Shown: positions 33,611-45,484, counted from the first letter of the stretch. The stretch: DNA of 64,000 nt from Saprospiraceae bacterium (GCA_016714445.1 JADJNF010000003.1:62001-126000), one strand, 5' to 3'. Notes: generated by a model not told the origin, from the sequence alone. A program made the numbers and translations.

Positions 33611-36600
33611 ATGAAAAGATTTTTATTTTTCATCGCTGGAGTGATGTTCCTTGCCTTTGGCTTAGGTACGACAAGTGTACAGGCACAGTGTCCTACGCCC
33701 GGAGGTTTACAGGCATCAAACATCACACAAAATTCAGCTATTCTCGCCTGGGCGTCAGGTGATACGCCAACAGACAATTGTTGGACTATTACTGTAGGTG
33801 GTATGGGCCTTGTTGACTGTAATAATACAGGACAAGCGACTGTACAAACTACAGTTTGCTTCATTAACAACGTAGTTAGTTTTACTGCGCCGGTTACAGG
33901 TATGACTGTAGTTGGACAGGGAATTGCCGTAACAGTAGGCGGACTTCAGCCTGGTACTGATTACGAATTCTTTGTAAATGAAACTTGTGACGGCATCGGA
34001 GCACCACTTAATGTGTCTGATTGTGCTGGTCCTCTTGCATTCCAGACTAAAGATGCCCAGTACACAGTAACTTCTACTGCGCTAGCACCTTCATGTCCTT
34101 TTGTTAGTCCGGGTTATGTACCTAATGGCTCGTTTACCGTTACTGTGACTAACGGTACTACTTGCGCAGGTACTTACACGGTTAACGCAACTCCTGTTGC
34201 TGGTTCAGGTCCGGGTGGAAGTACACCTCCATTTACAACGGTTACTACTTACATCGGATTTCCTGCAGGTGCTTACTTCTTTGGTAACGCAGGAGCTGGT
34301 AACTACACAGTGACAGTAACTGAAACAGGACCATGTAATCCTACCACAGATCCTGTTGTAACAGTTGTTACCGTACCAAATGGTACAGACGCAGTTGCAC
34401 CTACTTTCTACGTTACAGACGTATTGGGTAATATCCTTGCGGATAATGATCCACTTACAGCTCAGGGAGTAACATTCAACTTAGGAAACGTTACTGTTCC
34501 TGAAGGAGAGTGTGGTCGTCAGGATGAGTACTATGTATTTGGAAATGACGTTTGTGACGGTTTCATCGTAGCAGACAATGCAGTTTCTGCTACTGCAGTT
34601 ACCACTCCAAACACTATTGTACCTGGTACTCAAGTAAGCACTACTCCGGATGGTTTCGGATTTTACCTGGTAGACGTTCACTGGAGTACAGGTACTTCTA
34701 CTGTGAGCATTTTTGGTCGTGATGCTTCCGACAACATTGCCAATGGTGCAGCAGGACTTCAGTTGATAGCTAGAGTTCTTGATAACGTAGACCCTGTGGT
34801 TACTATCCTAGGTAACTCTCAGTTTACTATCCCTGTATGTGCTACGTCTGTAACAGGTGTAGTTACTTTCCAGGTAGATGATCTTTGTGATCAGAATGCA
34901 GTAAACTTCAATAATCTTGTTGTAAGCTTCGGTGGAGCTACTGGTGTACTTCAGTTCCAAGGAAACAATTACAGAGAGTACTTAGTAACTTTCCCTGCTG
35001 CAAATACCAATCCAGGTTACATCATAAGTGCTTCTTACACAGATGCATTTGGAAATGTTGGATTTATCGATCAGGTGATTACTGTACAACTTGCTGCTGT
35101 AAATCAGCCTCCGGTAATTATTGCAAATGCCGAGACTATTACAGTTCCTAATTGTGCAGGCCAAACACCAATAGCAGGGATCATTTATTAGTTTTGTAGT
35201 TCAGGATGACTGTTCAGATATTAACATAGATGATGTAACCTTTACTTTACCACAGCTTCCTGCTGCAGGAACATGGGGTACAGGTGCAGGTGAAAATCCT
35301 TTCTTCTGGGTTGAAGAGATTGGTTCTCCAAGAACTGTATATTTTGAAGTAGAAATGCCATTTGCTGCTTTCACTTTAGGTGGTACAGGTACATTGGATT
35401 TATTCCCGTTCATTGAATATCAAGGTACTGTATCGCAACCTACTGTCAGCTTTATAGCTCCAGGCAACCAACCTGCTGACATAGTAATGCCTTCAGTAAA
35501 TGTGACTTTACCTCAGTGTCAGGCTTCTGTACCGGCTACTTTCGCTATCTCAATCTTTGACGATTGTGATAATCCGATAGTACCTGCCAGAGCTACTTTC
35601 ACTTTAGGTGGTGCTGCACTTGCACCTACATTTGTAAATGCTGCAGCTGGTTATTTTGAATTTACAGTAAACGCAACAGCAGCGCTTAATGATGCTTTGC
35701 TTACTGCCAGATATCAGGATGCACAAGGTGCAGTTAGAACAGCTGATGCACAGATTCAGGTAAATGCTCAACCGGATGCATTCAAGCCTGTGATCGTGTA
35801 TCCTTCACAGCCTATATTTGTAGCACTTGATCCTTGTGGACCAAATACAACTGTAGTTAACTTCCAGGCTTCAGCACACGACAATTGTGGTGTGACAGCA
35901 TGGACAGTAGCGATTAACAACGGCGGAACTGTTACCAATGTAGGTTCTAATTATACCACTTCTGCATTGACTCCTGGTACATACACAGTGACACTTACAG
36001 CAAGAGATGCTGCGAATAATCAAACTGTTGAAACATTCCAGATCATCATTACAAAAGCACCTGCTCCTGCTACAAGCTTAGCATGTGTAGGTCAGATCAA
36101 TGTGAGCATAGATGCTACACCTAACTCTTGTAGAGTAGCTGTTACGCCAGAGATGGTACTTAATGGTAACTGGGGATGTCTTACTCCTGCTGACTTTACA
36201 GTAGTGGTTATGGACGGAAACACTGCCAATGGTAATATAGCTGATGGTAAAGGTCTTTTTGACTATGTTGTAACTAAAGTTGGTGGACCAACTGCTGGTT
36301 TTAATTCACCATGTTGGGGTAAAGTTTTAGTTGAAGATAAATTGGCTCCAACCATTACATGTGTTGATCAGCAGATCTTCTGCTATCAGGTAGATGCATT
36401 TGTTGCACAAACTAATCAGAACGTACAGTTCAGACCAGTAGCAACAGACAATTGTGGTATGATTACCACTGCTTCTTATGTGTTCTCTACACACAAATTC
36501 TTGGATGATTGTTCAGACAATGGATTTATCCTTAGAAAGTGGGTAGTAACAGATATGGCCGGACATACTGCAACTTGTGAGCAAACCATTAGAGTTATTA

Positions 36601-39600
36601 CTACTCTTCCTTGGTTCTGCCCTGATCCATTGGTAGAATTGTCTTGCAAAGACATTACTACACCTGCAGCGATAGCAGCAGCAAAAGGAGTAAGAGCAGC
36701 ATATCCTCACTTCAGAGTTGGTGCAATTGCAACTAATCTGAACGGAGTATGCAACTATTATACAACATACAGTGATATTCCAATAGATGCATGTGGTCCT
36801 CATTGCCATGGCAATAAGAAAGTGATCAGAACATGGACTGTTCTTGACTGGTGTGAAGGTACTGTATCTGAGTGTACTCAGGTAATCAAAGCAGTAGATA
36901 CAGAAGCACCAACATTTACTGTAAAAGATACTATGGTAAGTACACGTCCTTGGGATTGTACTGCTGATATCGTATTGCCTCCGGTTTGGGAGCTACATGA
37001 CAATTGTGATATAGCACCTACTTATTCTGTAAAATCTGCAACACCTGGTATTACAGTGGTGAAAGTAGGTAGTCAGTGGAGAGCATTTGGAATTCCATGT
37101 GGTGAGTATGAATTCAAATATACAGCAGTTGACTGTTGTGGTAATGAATCTGATTTCCACATTATCACTGTTACAGTGAAAGACAGAACTGCACCTACAC
37201 CTGTAGCTAAGCAAAATATTGTAATCGGTCTTACTCCTGGATACCACGTAGGATTTGATACTTTCCCTGATGCACAAGCTAAATTGTTCGTAGGTAGTGT
37301 GGACAATGGTTCACATGACAACTGTAGCCCTGTATTCTTAGAAATAAGAAGACCTACCGGAACTTCTTGTGGAAACTGGGGACTTGGTACTCCTGCACAC
37401 AATAACAATGGTACTTTCCGTAACTTACCTGGATTAAACAATCCTGTTTCTCCTATGTATAATGCAAATGATACAGATGGTGGTCAGTTTGTTAAATTCT
37501 GTTGTGATGACCTTACAGATGTAGACGCTAACAATATTCCTTATGGTATCCACCAGGTTATCATGAGAGTATGGGATGATGGTAACAAAAATGGTATCAT
37601 CGGAGACGCTGGTGACAACTGGAATGAAACATGGGCAGATGTAAGAGTAGAATGTAAAGTACCACCGGTAATTACATGTCCTGCAGATGCAACTATCTTC
37701 TGTGACTGGGCTATTGATCAAAATCCTCAGCAAGGAACTCCTGGTCAGGCAATTTCTTCAGCTATCTCTATAGATGGTAAAGACTTTACTAAGACAGGTT
37801 TACCTGAAGCTTACGGAGCTTGTACAAATCCTGCAATATCTTTCTGGGATAGATTGGAATTGAACCAGTGTAAGCAAGGTTGGATCAGAAGAACGTTTAT
37901 CATTCGTGAGAAAGGAAACACAAGAACTTGTGTACAAAACATCAGAGTAAATGAAAGTTTACTTGAGAGAGACTGGATAGTTACTCCTAAAGATCCTAAC
38001 TTGATTGAAAAAATCACATCATGTGACGGTCCTACAGCAGCTGATATAGCTAAATTTGAGCCTACATGGGTAGCTGGTCCTTGTGACGTTATCGGTGTAA
38101 GCAATAAAGTTTGGTTATTTGACTTCGAAGACGGCGTATGTAAGAAGTGGAAAGTAGAGTACAAATTGGTTAACTGGTGTGATAATGACGAACAAGGACC
38201 ATACTACAAGTACTTTATACGTGAAGATCTTAAAGCACCAGTAATTGAGTGCAGAGATACTATGTATGCACAAGGCGCAGACTGTAAGTTGAGAGGACTT
38301 AGCTTCAGCAAAGTAGCTAATGATGAAGGTGGATGTATCAATACAGGATGGATTAAGTGGGAAGTATACATCGACCTTTGGGCTGATGGTTGTAACGACT
38401 ACTTGTTCAGTTCATTTGAAGCTCCTGGTACAAATGGTCAGACAAGAATCATCAATGGTTGTGCTGTTAAAGTGTACTATGTTGCACCTACAGCAAACGG
38501 AGCGAAAGTAACTGTGAAGTTACCTGATACTGAAATCATTGAAGGTAAAATGTCTAATCACAAAATCGTATGGAAAGTTACTGACGGATGTCATAACTTC
38601 GCTTCATGTCATGAAAACTTCATGGTTGTTGACAAGAAAGCACCTACCCCTTACTGTGTATCTTTGAGCACTGCATTAATGGAAGTTCCTGCAGGTGGTT
38701 CTGGATTACCAATGGTAGAATTGTGGGCTAGAGATTTCGACAAAGGATCATTTGACGGTGACGTTAACTGGCCTTGTACTCCACAGGAAGACTTATTGTT
38801 TACTTTTGAAAACTGGTATCCACAAACTAACGATACTATCATCAGTAACCAATTGGTAAATATCGATGTTGAGCATTACTTCGAGTTGACAGCAACTGGT
38901 AGAAAAGCTTACTTGATAACTAACAATACAGCAAAAGGAAGATACCTGAATGGTGAACTTCAAAGATGGTTACCAGCAGCTAAGAGTTCTGCTAAAGTGT
39001 GGACAAGTGCTTCACTTAATGGAACTGCTTCAGCAACTGTAGATGTTAGAATGACTGTATGGGATAAGAAATTCAACCATGACTTCTGTTGGGTTGCACT
39101 TCACCTGGTATGTAATGGAAACGGTTGTGTTCCTCCTGGTTCAAGAATTGCAGGTACTGTACAGACAGCATCAAATCAAACTGTAAACAATGTTGCAGTG
39201 ACAATCGATGCTAACATTACTGAATATCCTAAGACTGTAACTACTCCTTCTAACGGTACATTCTCAATGAATGTAATCGATGGATTGGATTATACAGTTA
39301 CTGCAAGCAAAGGTGGAGATTATATCAACGGTGTAAGTACACTTGACCTTGTATTGATTCAGAGACACATACTAGCCATTCAAAAATTGGATAGCCCATA
39401 CAAATTGATAGCAGCAGATGCTAACGATGATGGTAAGATCACTGCCGCAGACTTAACTGATCTGAGAAAGTTGATCCTTGGTATCACCAATGAGCTTCCT
39501 AAAAACGAAAGCTGGAGATTCCCTGTGACTGCACAGACAATGGATGCGAACAATCCGTTCCCATTTGTTGAGAGTATCCTGATCAATGACATCAACGGAG

Positions 39601-40358
39601 AAATGGATAATCAAAACTTCGTTGCAGTTAAGATAGGAGATGTAAACGGTAATGTTAATACAAACGTAGCTAACCCTGCTGTTGAAGCTAGAAGCAACAA
39701 TAATGTTGTAATGGTTGTTGCTGATCAGTCAGTAGCTGCCGGTGAAGTGGTAGAAATACCTGTAACTTCAGCTAACTTCAATGATGTAGCTGGTTACCAG
39801 TTTACCATGAACCTTAAAGGTGCAAGCTTTGTAGGTGTGAATGCAGGTACACTTGATGTAAATGCAGGAAACATGGGAGTTATCGCAAATGATGTTGTTA
39901 CTATGAGTTACTCATCTAATGAGGCTGTAAGTGCAAATGAAAATGATGTATTATTCACACTTGTTGTTAAGGCTGACAAAGCTGTAAATGTAAGTGAAAT
40001 GATTTCATTAAATTCATCAGTAACTTCTGCTGAATCATATACAAGTGACTTGACAGTTGGAAAAGTAAGCTTGGATGTAAGAACAGCACCGGTAGCAAGT
40101 ATCGAGTTGTTCCAAAACGAGCCTAACCCATTCAGAGGTCAGACTATTGTTAGCTTTGTGATGCCAACATCTGCAAAAGCAACCATCAGTGTATATGACG
40201 TTACTGGTAAGTTGGTAACTGTAAGAAACGTAGAAGCAACTAAAGGTTTGAACAGTGAAATATTCACTAGAGAGCAGTTAGGAGCAACTGGTGTTCTTTA
40301 CTACACATTAGAAAGCGGTGATTTCACAGCTACTAAGAAAATGATCATCGTCGAGTAA
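33611..40358 (+). CDS. Giant T9SS-secreted adhesin-like protein with dockerin- and cohesin-like domains (one frameshift)
   Basis: Two open frames (33611-35191 and 35355-40358) are one gene. Reading across 35192-35354 in the second frame gives good coding sequence (FVVQDDCSDINIDD), and removing one G of GGG at 35177-35179 joins them, giving about 2,248 residues. Order: signal peptide (LGTTSVQAQ), a fibronectin III-like domain, many Cys-rich Ig/HYR-like repeats with D-N-C and T-D-x-A-G-N motifs, a carboxypeptidase-regulatory-like domain, a dockerin-like pair of Ca2+ loops (STLDLVLIQRHIL and DANDDGKITAADL), a cohesin-like beta domain and a type A T9SS sorting domain (FQNEPNPFRGQTIVSF to the end). 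It would be exported, then anchored or released, for adhesion or polymer binding. A terminator follows. Confidence 0.88.
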
Positions 40359-40412
40359 TCGAATGAATGATATAACTCGGAACTGAGTTAGCGATAAATC
40401 GGTTTTTGGGAT

Positions 40413-40448
40413 GGCCTCTCTTCAAGTAATTGAAGGGGGGCTTTTTTT
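40413..40448 (+). terminator. Terminator of the giant surface protein gene
   Basis: GCCTCTCTTCAA pairs with TTGAAGGGGGGC (with G-T pairs) around GTAA, followed by seven T residues, 55 bases after the stop. Confidence 0.8.
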
Positions 40449-40489
40449 ATTAAGTAATTAGCCCTATTTTTGATGTACTAAATATTCTT

Positions 40490-41701
40490 ATGAAAAGTGA
40501 TGTGTATATAGTCTCTGGATTCAGGACACCTATAGGAAGCTTAAAAGGTACTTTGTCTGCTGTGCGTGCGGATGATCTGGCTGCTATTCCTATAAAGGCA
40601 CTGATGGACCTTCATTGTGGTCTTGCTCCTGATTTGATCGATGAAGTCATTTTAGGTTGTGCAAATCAAGCTGGGGAAGACAATCGGAATATAGCGCGAA
40701 TGGCTTTACTTTTAGCTGGACTACCATATACAATACCTGGTGAAACGATCAACAGATTGTGTGCTTCTGGTATGTCAGCAGTGGTTCATGCTCAAAGAGC
40801 GATTTTAGCTAAGGATGCTGACCTTGTAATTGCTGGCGGTATTGAGCACATGACAAGAGCACCTTGGGTGATGTCTAAAGCAAGTTCTGCCTTTGGAAAT
40901 GATTCATCTTTATTTGATACTAGTTTTGGCTGGCGTTTTGTTAATCCTGTGATGAAGGAGATGTATGGTACAGATGCTATGGGTGAAACAGCAGAAAATT
41001 TGGCAAAATTGTATAATGTATCCAGAGAAGATCAGGATTTGTTTGCCTATACTTCTCAGCAAAAGGCTCATCGCGCAAGAAGCAGTGGTAGGTTTGCAAA
41101 GGAAATCATACCTGTCGAGATACTAAGACCTAAACAACCGACATTGATGTTTGATCAGGATGAATTTTTAAAGCCTGATACTAGTTTGGAGAAACTCAGT
41201 ATGTTAAAGCCAGCATTTCGAAATGATGGAAGTGTTACAGCAGGCAATTCTTCCGGACTAAATGATGGTGCAGCAGCTATCTTAGTATCTTCGCATGCAG
41301 GACTGATACGTAATAGCCTGAAACCAATGGTGAGAATAGTAAGTTCGGCTGTGGTTGGTGTTGAGCCCAGAATTATGGGCATAGGGCCTGTAGAAGCTTC
41401 TGAAAAAGCACTTGCAAAGGCTGGTCTTAAAATGGACGATATGGATTTGATCGAGATAAATGAAGCCTTTGCTGTACAGGTTTTGGCTTGTTTGCGATTG
41501 TTACATATTGATGACAATGATCCCAGAGTTAATCCAAATGGCGGCGGTATCGCATTAGGACACCCGTTAGGCATGTCTGGTACCAGGATTTTACTTTCGG
41601 CTGCATTAGAATTACAGTTGCAGAAAAAGAAGTATGCGCTGGTTACCATGTGTGTTGGGGTAGGTCAAGGTTATGCAGTTGTGCTTGAAAATTGTGGGTA
41701 G
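40490..41701 (+). CDS. Acetyl-CoA acetyltransferase / 3-ketoacyl-CoA thiolase
   Basis: A 403-residue thiolase. The active cysteine is in NRLCASGMSAV (about residue 90), the histidine in NPNGGGIALGHPLGMSG (about 355) and the second cysteine in TMCVGVGQG (about 388). It condenses or cleaves acyl-CoA and acetyl-CoA; the sequence cannot separate biosynthetic from degradative (PcaF/FadA) roles. A -7 box TATTTTTG at 40465-40472 sits directly upstream. It stands alone. Confidence 0.92.
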   Translation: MKSDVYIVSGFRTPIGSLKGTLSAVRADDLAAIPIKALMDLHCGLAPDLIDEVILGCANQAGEDNRNIARMALLLAGLPYTIPGETINRLCASGMSAVVHAQRAILAKDADLVIAGGIEHMTRAPWVMSKASSAFGNDSSLFDTSFGWRFVNPVMKEMYGTDAMGETAENLAKLYNVSREDQDLFAYTSQQKAHRARSSGRFAKEIIPVEILRPKQPTLMFDQDEFLKPDTSLEKLSMLKPAFRNDGSVTAGNSSGLNDGAAAILVSSHAGLIRNSLKPMVRIVSSAVVGVEPRIMGIGPVEASEKALAKAGLKMDDMDLIEINEAFAVQVLACLRLLHIDDNDPRVNPNGGGIALGHPLGMSGTRILLSAALELQLQKKKYALVTMCVGVGQGYAVVLENCG

Positions 41702-41957
41702 TTCTACCAATTTATTGTAGAGTTTTGGATAGTTAAAAAATTTCTTTCTTTAAGATGATTATAGAAAATCTCATTTTTGCCAACATTTTAAATTATTTGA
41801 TTTAATTCAAAGTTTCTTCTCAACTATTTAAACCTTAGATGTTCTATTTTGATTACTATGTTATTGTGTTAATTGGAGATATGATTATGAGTGGGTGCAT
41901 GCCAGGAAGTAGAGCAGCATTTTGTAAATATGGTTATTTCAAATTTAAATTTATGTT

Positions 41958-42497
41958 ATGACTGAATATCGATTTATTTTATGGTTTGTATGGTTGAATG
42001 TATTTTGCCATTCTTTGGGTGCACAAAAGCTGCTTCAATTGGAGATATTGAGAGAAGTAGAGGCGATAAAGTTTGGTGAAGGAAGTACGATTACATTTAA
42101 AACCAAAGAATATCCAAAGGAATGGCAAACTAAAAAAATTGAAACTATCATTCCTGTGGAAGATATACTGGTTTTTGATGATGGTATGGTTTCTATCAAG
42201 GATATCACTCAGTTAAGGTTGAGCAATGGTACTGCGAAGGCTTTTGGGCGGCTGTTTTCAGGATTTGGTGCCGGATGGCTACTATTTGGTGGTGTAGCAC
42301 AGATAGCCGGAGATTATGAGTTTACATGGGGAACTTTTGCTATTGGAGCAGTGGCAGTTGGATTAGGGTGGATACTGAATAAGTTTGTTTCAAAAAAAAC
42401 CTATAAAATGGGAAAAAATGCCAATTTAAGAATCATCGACATAAGCTTTTCATTAACACCTGTACCTACTGTGCAAACAAATGGTGGATATCCATAG
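41958..42497 (+). CDS. Hypothetical exported/membrane protein
   Basis: A 179-residue protein with an N-terminal signal (FILWFVWLNVFCHSLGAQ), a beta-rich N-terminal half (about 25-90) and two hydrophobic helices at about 100-115 and 120-140 with glycine-rich faces (SGFGAGWLLFGGVAQIAG). I do not recognise the family. Similar small Bacteroidota proteins with a strand domain followed by a hydrophobic hairpin exist but have no assigned role. It is isolated, with 256 bases before it and a gene-free stretch after it. Confidence 0.6.
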   Translation: MTEYRFILWFVWLNVFCHSLGAQKLLQLEILREVEAIKFGEGSTITFKTKEYPKEWQTKKIETIIPVEDILVFDDGMVSIKDITQLRLSNGTAKAFGRLFSGFGAGWLLFGGVAQIAGDYEFTWGTFAIGAVAVGLGWILNKFVSKKTYKMGKNANLRIIDISFSLTPVPTVQTNGGYP

Positions 42498-43103
42498 TAA
42501 CATTTATTTACATAGAATCTGCTAAAATAGTCATACATATATTAAACGGTAAATATTTCAGTTATTACCGGTCAAAAACAGGGAAAGAGAACAAAGAATC
42601 GGAAGTAAGTCTATTGCCTAAAAACCACAAATATTTAGCAAAATGCACAAATTGCGATAGAAAAAGCATAAGACTGAACTGTCTCGAAGAGTCGAGCATG
42701 ACAATGCGAGAAGTAAAGGAACCAGATATGGATGGGCAGGTAAGAGTGACAATAATTTCATCTAGCTGGTCTAAGTTTAGGATCAGTGCCTTCATTTTTG
42801 GGAGATTACTTATCACCCAAATCTCGCAATTCGAGACCATTCAGTTACCTTTTTTTGACCTAGCGTTTCTTGCCGTTTCGGAGCAAGCGGGATGAATACT
42901 TTTTTCTGTGATAGGATTCCAAAGGAATAAGTAAGTGCAAAAGATGCAAAAAGTATTTGTCCAGCCGGCTTGAGGCGATAATAAAAAAAAAGTTAGTGCA
43001 TTAGAATTAATTGTATTGATTTAAAATCCTTGCACGCAATTGTCTAAATATTTTTATAAAAAATTGATTATCATATATTTAATTCAGCTTCAGCAAGCCC
43101 AAC
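42498..43103. other. 606-bp region without a convincing gene, with three small hairpins
   Basis: Open frames exist on both strands at nearly the same place (42565-42840 minus, 42614-42895 plus), but neither has a recognisable motif and they mirror each other, so they are probably chance. Small palindromes: CTCGA-AGAG-TCGAG (42683-42696), TCTCG/CGAGA (42822-42836) and CTTGC/GCAAG (42869-42887). Sequence composition from 42590 to 42960 is less AT-rich than nearby spacers. Confidence 0.4.
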
Positions 43104-43862
43104 TTAATCTGAATTATATAGCGTATCTTCATAATCTAAAGTGTTTTTTACAAATTTCTTTAGATATAGTCCGGCAGTAAGACCAAAAATAAAACCACCA
43201 ATATGTGCCCACCATGCTACACCTTCTCCCGTTGTTGTAGCCGGCCCAAGAGTTCCGATTCCGGAAAATAGCTGTTGTATAAACCATAGTCCTAAAAAAA
43301 GTATGGCAGGTACATAAAATGATCTGAATAGAATCAGCACTAAAACTTTTATCTGTGATTTTGGAAACATAAGAAGATAAGCACCCATGACAGCTGATAT
43401 GGCTCCGCTGGCCCCTAAAGATGGTATCACAGCAGATGAAATGGGAACACCTTCTGCACATGGATTGAGATCTGAACAAGGGAGACATGAAATCATGCTA
43501 ATCTCTGAGCCTAGCGTACTGAAGTAGATATGGGTAAAACTTGCAATAAAACCACCTGCCATATAGAAGATTAGAAATTTTAAACTACCGATTTTTGCTT
43601 CAATATTATCTGCAAAAACCCACAGAAATAGCATGTTTCCAATTAAATGCATCCAACTACCATGCATAAATAAACTTGAAAGTAAGGTGTAGTAGCCTTC
43701 TCCTTTTATGATATCTATCGGAATGGTGGAGAATGTACAAATTAAATTTCCTGGTGTAGAAATTTGAAGCAGAAAAACTAGAATGTTAATCCCAATAAAT
43801 AGGTAACTAATGATGGGTTTGTAGCCTCCCTGTACTTGTGTATCACCTATGAGAAAAAACAT
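43104..43862 (-). CDS. Rhomboid-family intramembrane serine protease
   Basis: A 252-residue protein with six to seven transmembrane helices. The catalytic serine is in LGASGAISAVMGAY and the histidine in WWAHIGGFIFGLTAG; the L1 loop and HLIGNMLFLWVFADNIE helix 2 motif are typical. It cleaves membrane proteins within or next to the bilayer. The insertion between helices 2 and 4 contains four cysteines (ISCLPCSDLNPC), possibly a disulfide cap. It lies 21 bases behind the GlmU-like gene. Confidence 0.92.
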   Translation of the reverse strand: MFFLIGDTQVQGGYKPIISYLFIGINILVFLLQISTPGNLICTFSTIPIDIIKGEGYYTLLSSLFMHGSWMHLIGNMLFLWVFADNIEAKIGSLKFLIFYMAGGFIASFTHIYFSTLGSEISMISCLPCSDLNPCAEGVPISSAVIPSLGASGAISAVMGAYLLMFPKSQIKVLVLILFRSFYVPAILFLGLWFIQQLFSGIGTLGPATTTGEGVAWWAHIGGFIFGLTAGLYLKKFVKNTLDYEDTLYNSD

Positions 43863-43883
43863 ATTAATGGGTTTTGAGAGTTT

Positions 43884-45104
43884 TTATATCCTGTTGACAG
43901 CAGTATTCAGATATATATGCTCAAGAATTTTTTTGTCTTCTGATGTTAACTCCTGATTTCGTCTGCTTAAGACGATTTCAGCAGTCTCTAATGCTTTGTT
44001 TATCTTATGACTGGTGAATCCGGCTGCGCCACCCCATGAAAATGAAGGAATGAAGGTGCGAGGGAATCCATCACCAAAAATATTGGACGCTACGCCTATT
44101 ACTGTTCCGGTATTGAGCATTGTATTTATACCAGTTTTGGAATGATCTCCCATGATCAGACCACAAAATTGTAAACCGGTATCTTCAAAACTCTCCAGAA
44201 CATAGGACCATATTTTAACCGGCAGATAATTGTTTTTAAGATTTGAAGTATTGGTGTCCGCACCTATATTACACCATTCTCCGATAACGCTATTTCCCAT
44301 ATACCCATCATGACTCTTATTGGAATTAGCCAAAAATACACTATTATTGATTTCGCCACCCAATCTGGAATAAGGTCCGGCAGTTGTAGGGCCATAAATT
44401 TTAGCACCCATTTTTAATACTGCACCTTCGCAAGCTGCAAAACCACCTCTTATCATACTTCCTTCCATGATAAGCGCATTTTTTCCGATGTATACCGGGC
44501 CATTATTGGTGTTTATGATGCAGCATTCCATCTTGGCTCCTTCCTCAAGAAATACCGGATATTTACCGTATATAGTATTGGTATCAGAAATTGGTAATGA
44601 AACCCTATCTTTTGTAACCAGTGAAAAATCATGTAGGATTTCCTGACCATTCAAAGCAAAAATATGGTACGGCTTTGTGATTCTGCTAAACTGAATACCT
44701 GCTTCTCTGGCCAGATCAATGCCTTTGAGATTTTTAAGTGCGTCGTTTCCATCTGACATTGACTCAAAATGTACATCGCTAAGTCTGGCTGCTACCAACT
44801 CATTATCGAGTAGTATCGCTTCATTCAATTTGAGTTGTTTGATGTAGTTTACCAATTGTTTATCCGGCAAAAATGTACTGTTAATCAGAATGTTATCCTT
44901 TTCAATTTGGATGGGATATTTTTCAGCCAGATAATCCTGTGTGATAAAACTTCCTTTGCCGCCCAGAAATAATTCCCACTTCTCTCTTATGGTCAGTATG
45001 CCCACCCTTAATTCGCAAATAGGCCTGGTAAACGTTAGGGGTAGTAGGTCAAACCAATGATCGTCACCAAAAAGAATAATATTATCAGGAAAGGTTGTTT
45101 GCAT
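43884..45104 (-). CDS. GlmU-like protein (nucleotidyltransferase fold plus left-handed beta-helix)
   Basis: A 406-residue protein. The N-terminal half (NIILFGDDHWFDLLPLTFTRP, then RVGILTIREKWE) is the divergent nucleotidyltransferase-like domain found in Bacteroidota GlmU homologues, without the usual GxGTRM loop. The C-terminal half (about 180-390) has hexapeptide repeats of a left-handed beta-helix (for example VYIGKNALIMEGSMI, VIGEWCNIGADT). It may be a sugar-phosphate acyl- or nucleotidyltransferase, or a regulatory relative, so the catalytic role is uncertain. Co-directional with the rhomboid gene. Confidence 0.75.
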   Translation of the reverse strand: MQTTFPDNIILFGDDHWFDLLPLTFTRPICELRVGILTIREKWELFLGGKGSFITQDYLAEKYPIQIEKDNILINSTFLPDKQLVNYIKQLKLNEAILLDNELVAARLSDVHFESMSDGNDALKNLKGIDLAREAGIQFSRITKPYHIFALNGQEILHDFSLVTKDRVSLPISDTNTIYGKYPVFLEEGAKMECCIINTNNGPVYIGKNALIMEGSMIRGGFAACEGAVLKMGAKIYGPTTAGPYSRLGGEINNSVFLANSNKSHDGYMGNSVIGEWCNIGADTNTSNLKNNYLPVKIWSYVLESFEDTGLQFCGLIMGDHSKTGINTMLNTGTVIGVASNIFGDGFPRTFIPSFSWGGAAGFTSHKINKALETAEIVLSRRNQELTSEDKKILEHIYLNTAVNRI

Positions 45105-45175
45105 AGATATAGTAAAATTATGAATCTCTAATGATATAAACGTTTGATTTTGTAAAATGTCACAATTTTATAACG

Positions 45176-45207
45176 AAAAAAGCCCTTATTTTAGGTAAGG
45201 GCTTTTA
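45176..45207. terminator. Bidirectional terminator behind rpmE
   Basis: AAAAGCCCTTA pairs with TAAGGGCTTTT around a short loop, with A and T runs on either side. It ends L31 transcription on the minus strand. Confidence 0.85.
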
Positions 45208-45226
45208 TAAATTATTTTTAGAAGTA

Positions 45227-45484
45227 TTACTTATTTGTAAATTTAGCAAATTTCTTATTGAATTTATCAATTCTTCCGGCAGTATCCACAAATTTTACTT
45301 TTCCTGTAAAGAAAGGGTGTGAATATGCAGAAATCTCCATTTTAACAAGTGGATATTCTTTACCATCACTAAATACTACAGTATCTCTTGACTTTGTGCA
45401 TGATCTGGTAAGAAACATTTCATCATTGGAAATGTCTTTGAAAACAACCATTCTATAATCTTGCGGATGGATTTCTTTTTTCAT
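45227..45484 (-). CDS. rpmE: 50S ribosomal protein L31, type B
   Basis: An 85-residue protein starting MKKEIHPQDYRMVVFKD, with the conserved SAYSHPFFTGK segment and the C-terminal helix. The zinc-binding CxxC of the type A form is missing, so this is the zinc-independent (C-) form, as usual in Bacteroidota. It sits on the 50S surface and bridges to 30S. It has its own promoter and terminator. Confidence 0.96.
   Translation of the reverse strand: MKKEIHPQDYRMVVFKDISNDEMFLTRSCTKSRDTVVFSDGKEYPLVKMEISAYSHPFFTGKVKFVDTAGRIDKFNKKFAKFTNK

Noticed and set aside
42565..42895. Overlapping genes on both strands
   Set aside because: Both frames are short and mirror one another, with no recognisable domain or start signal.
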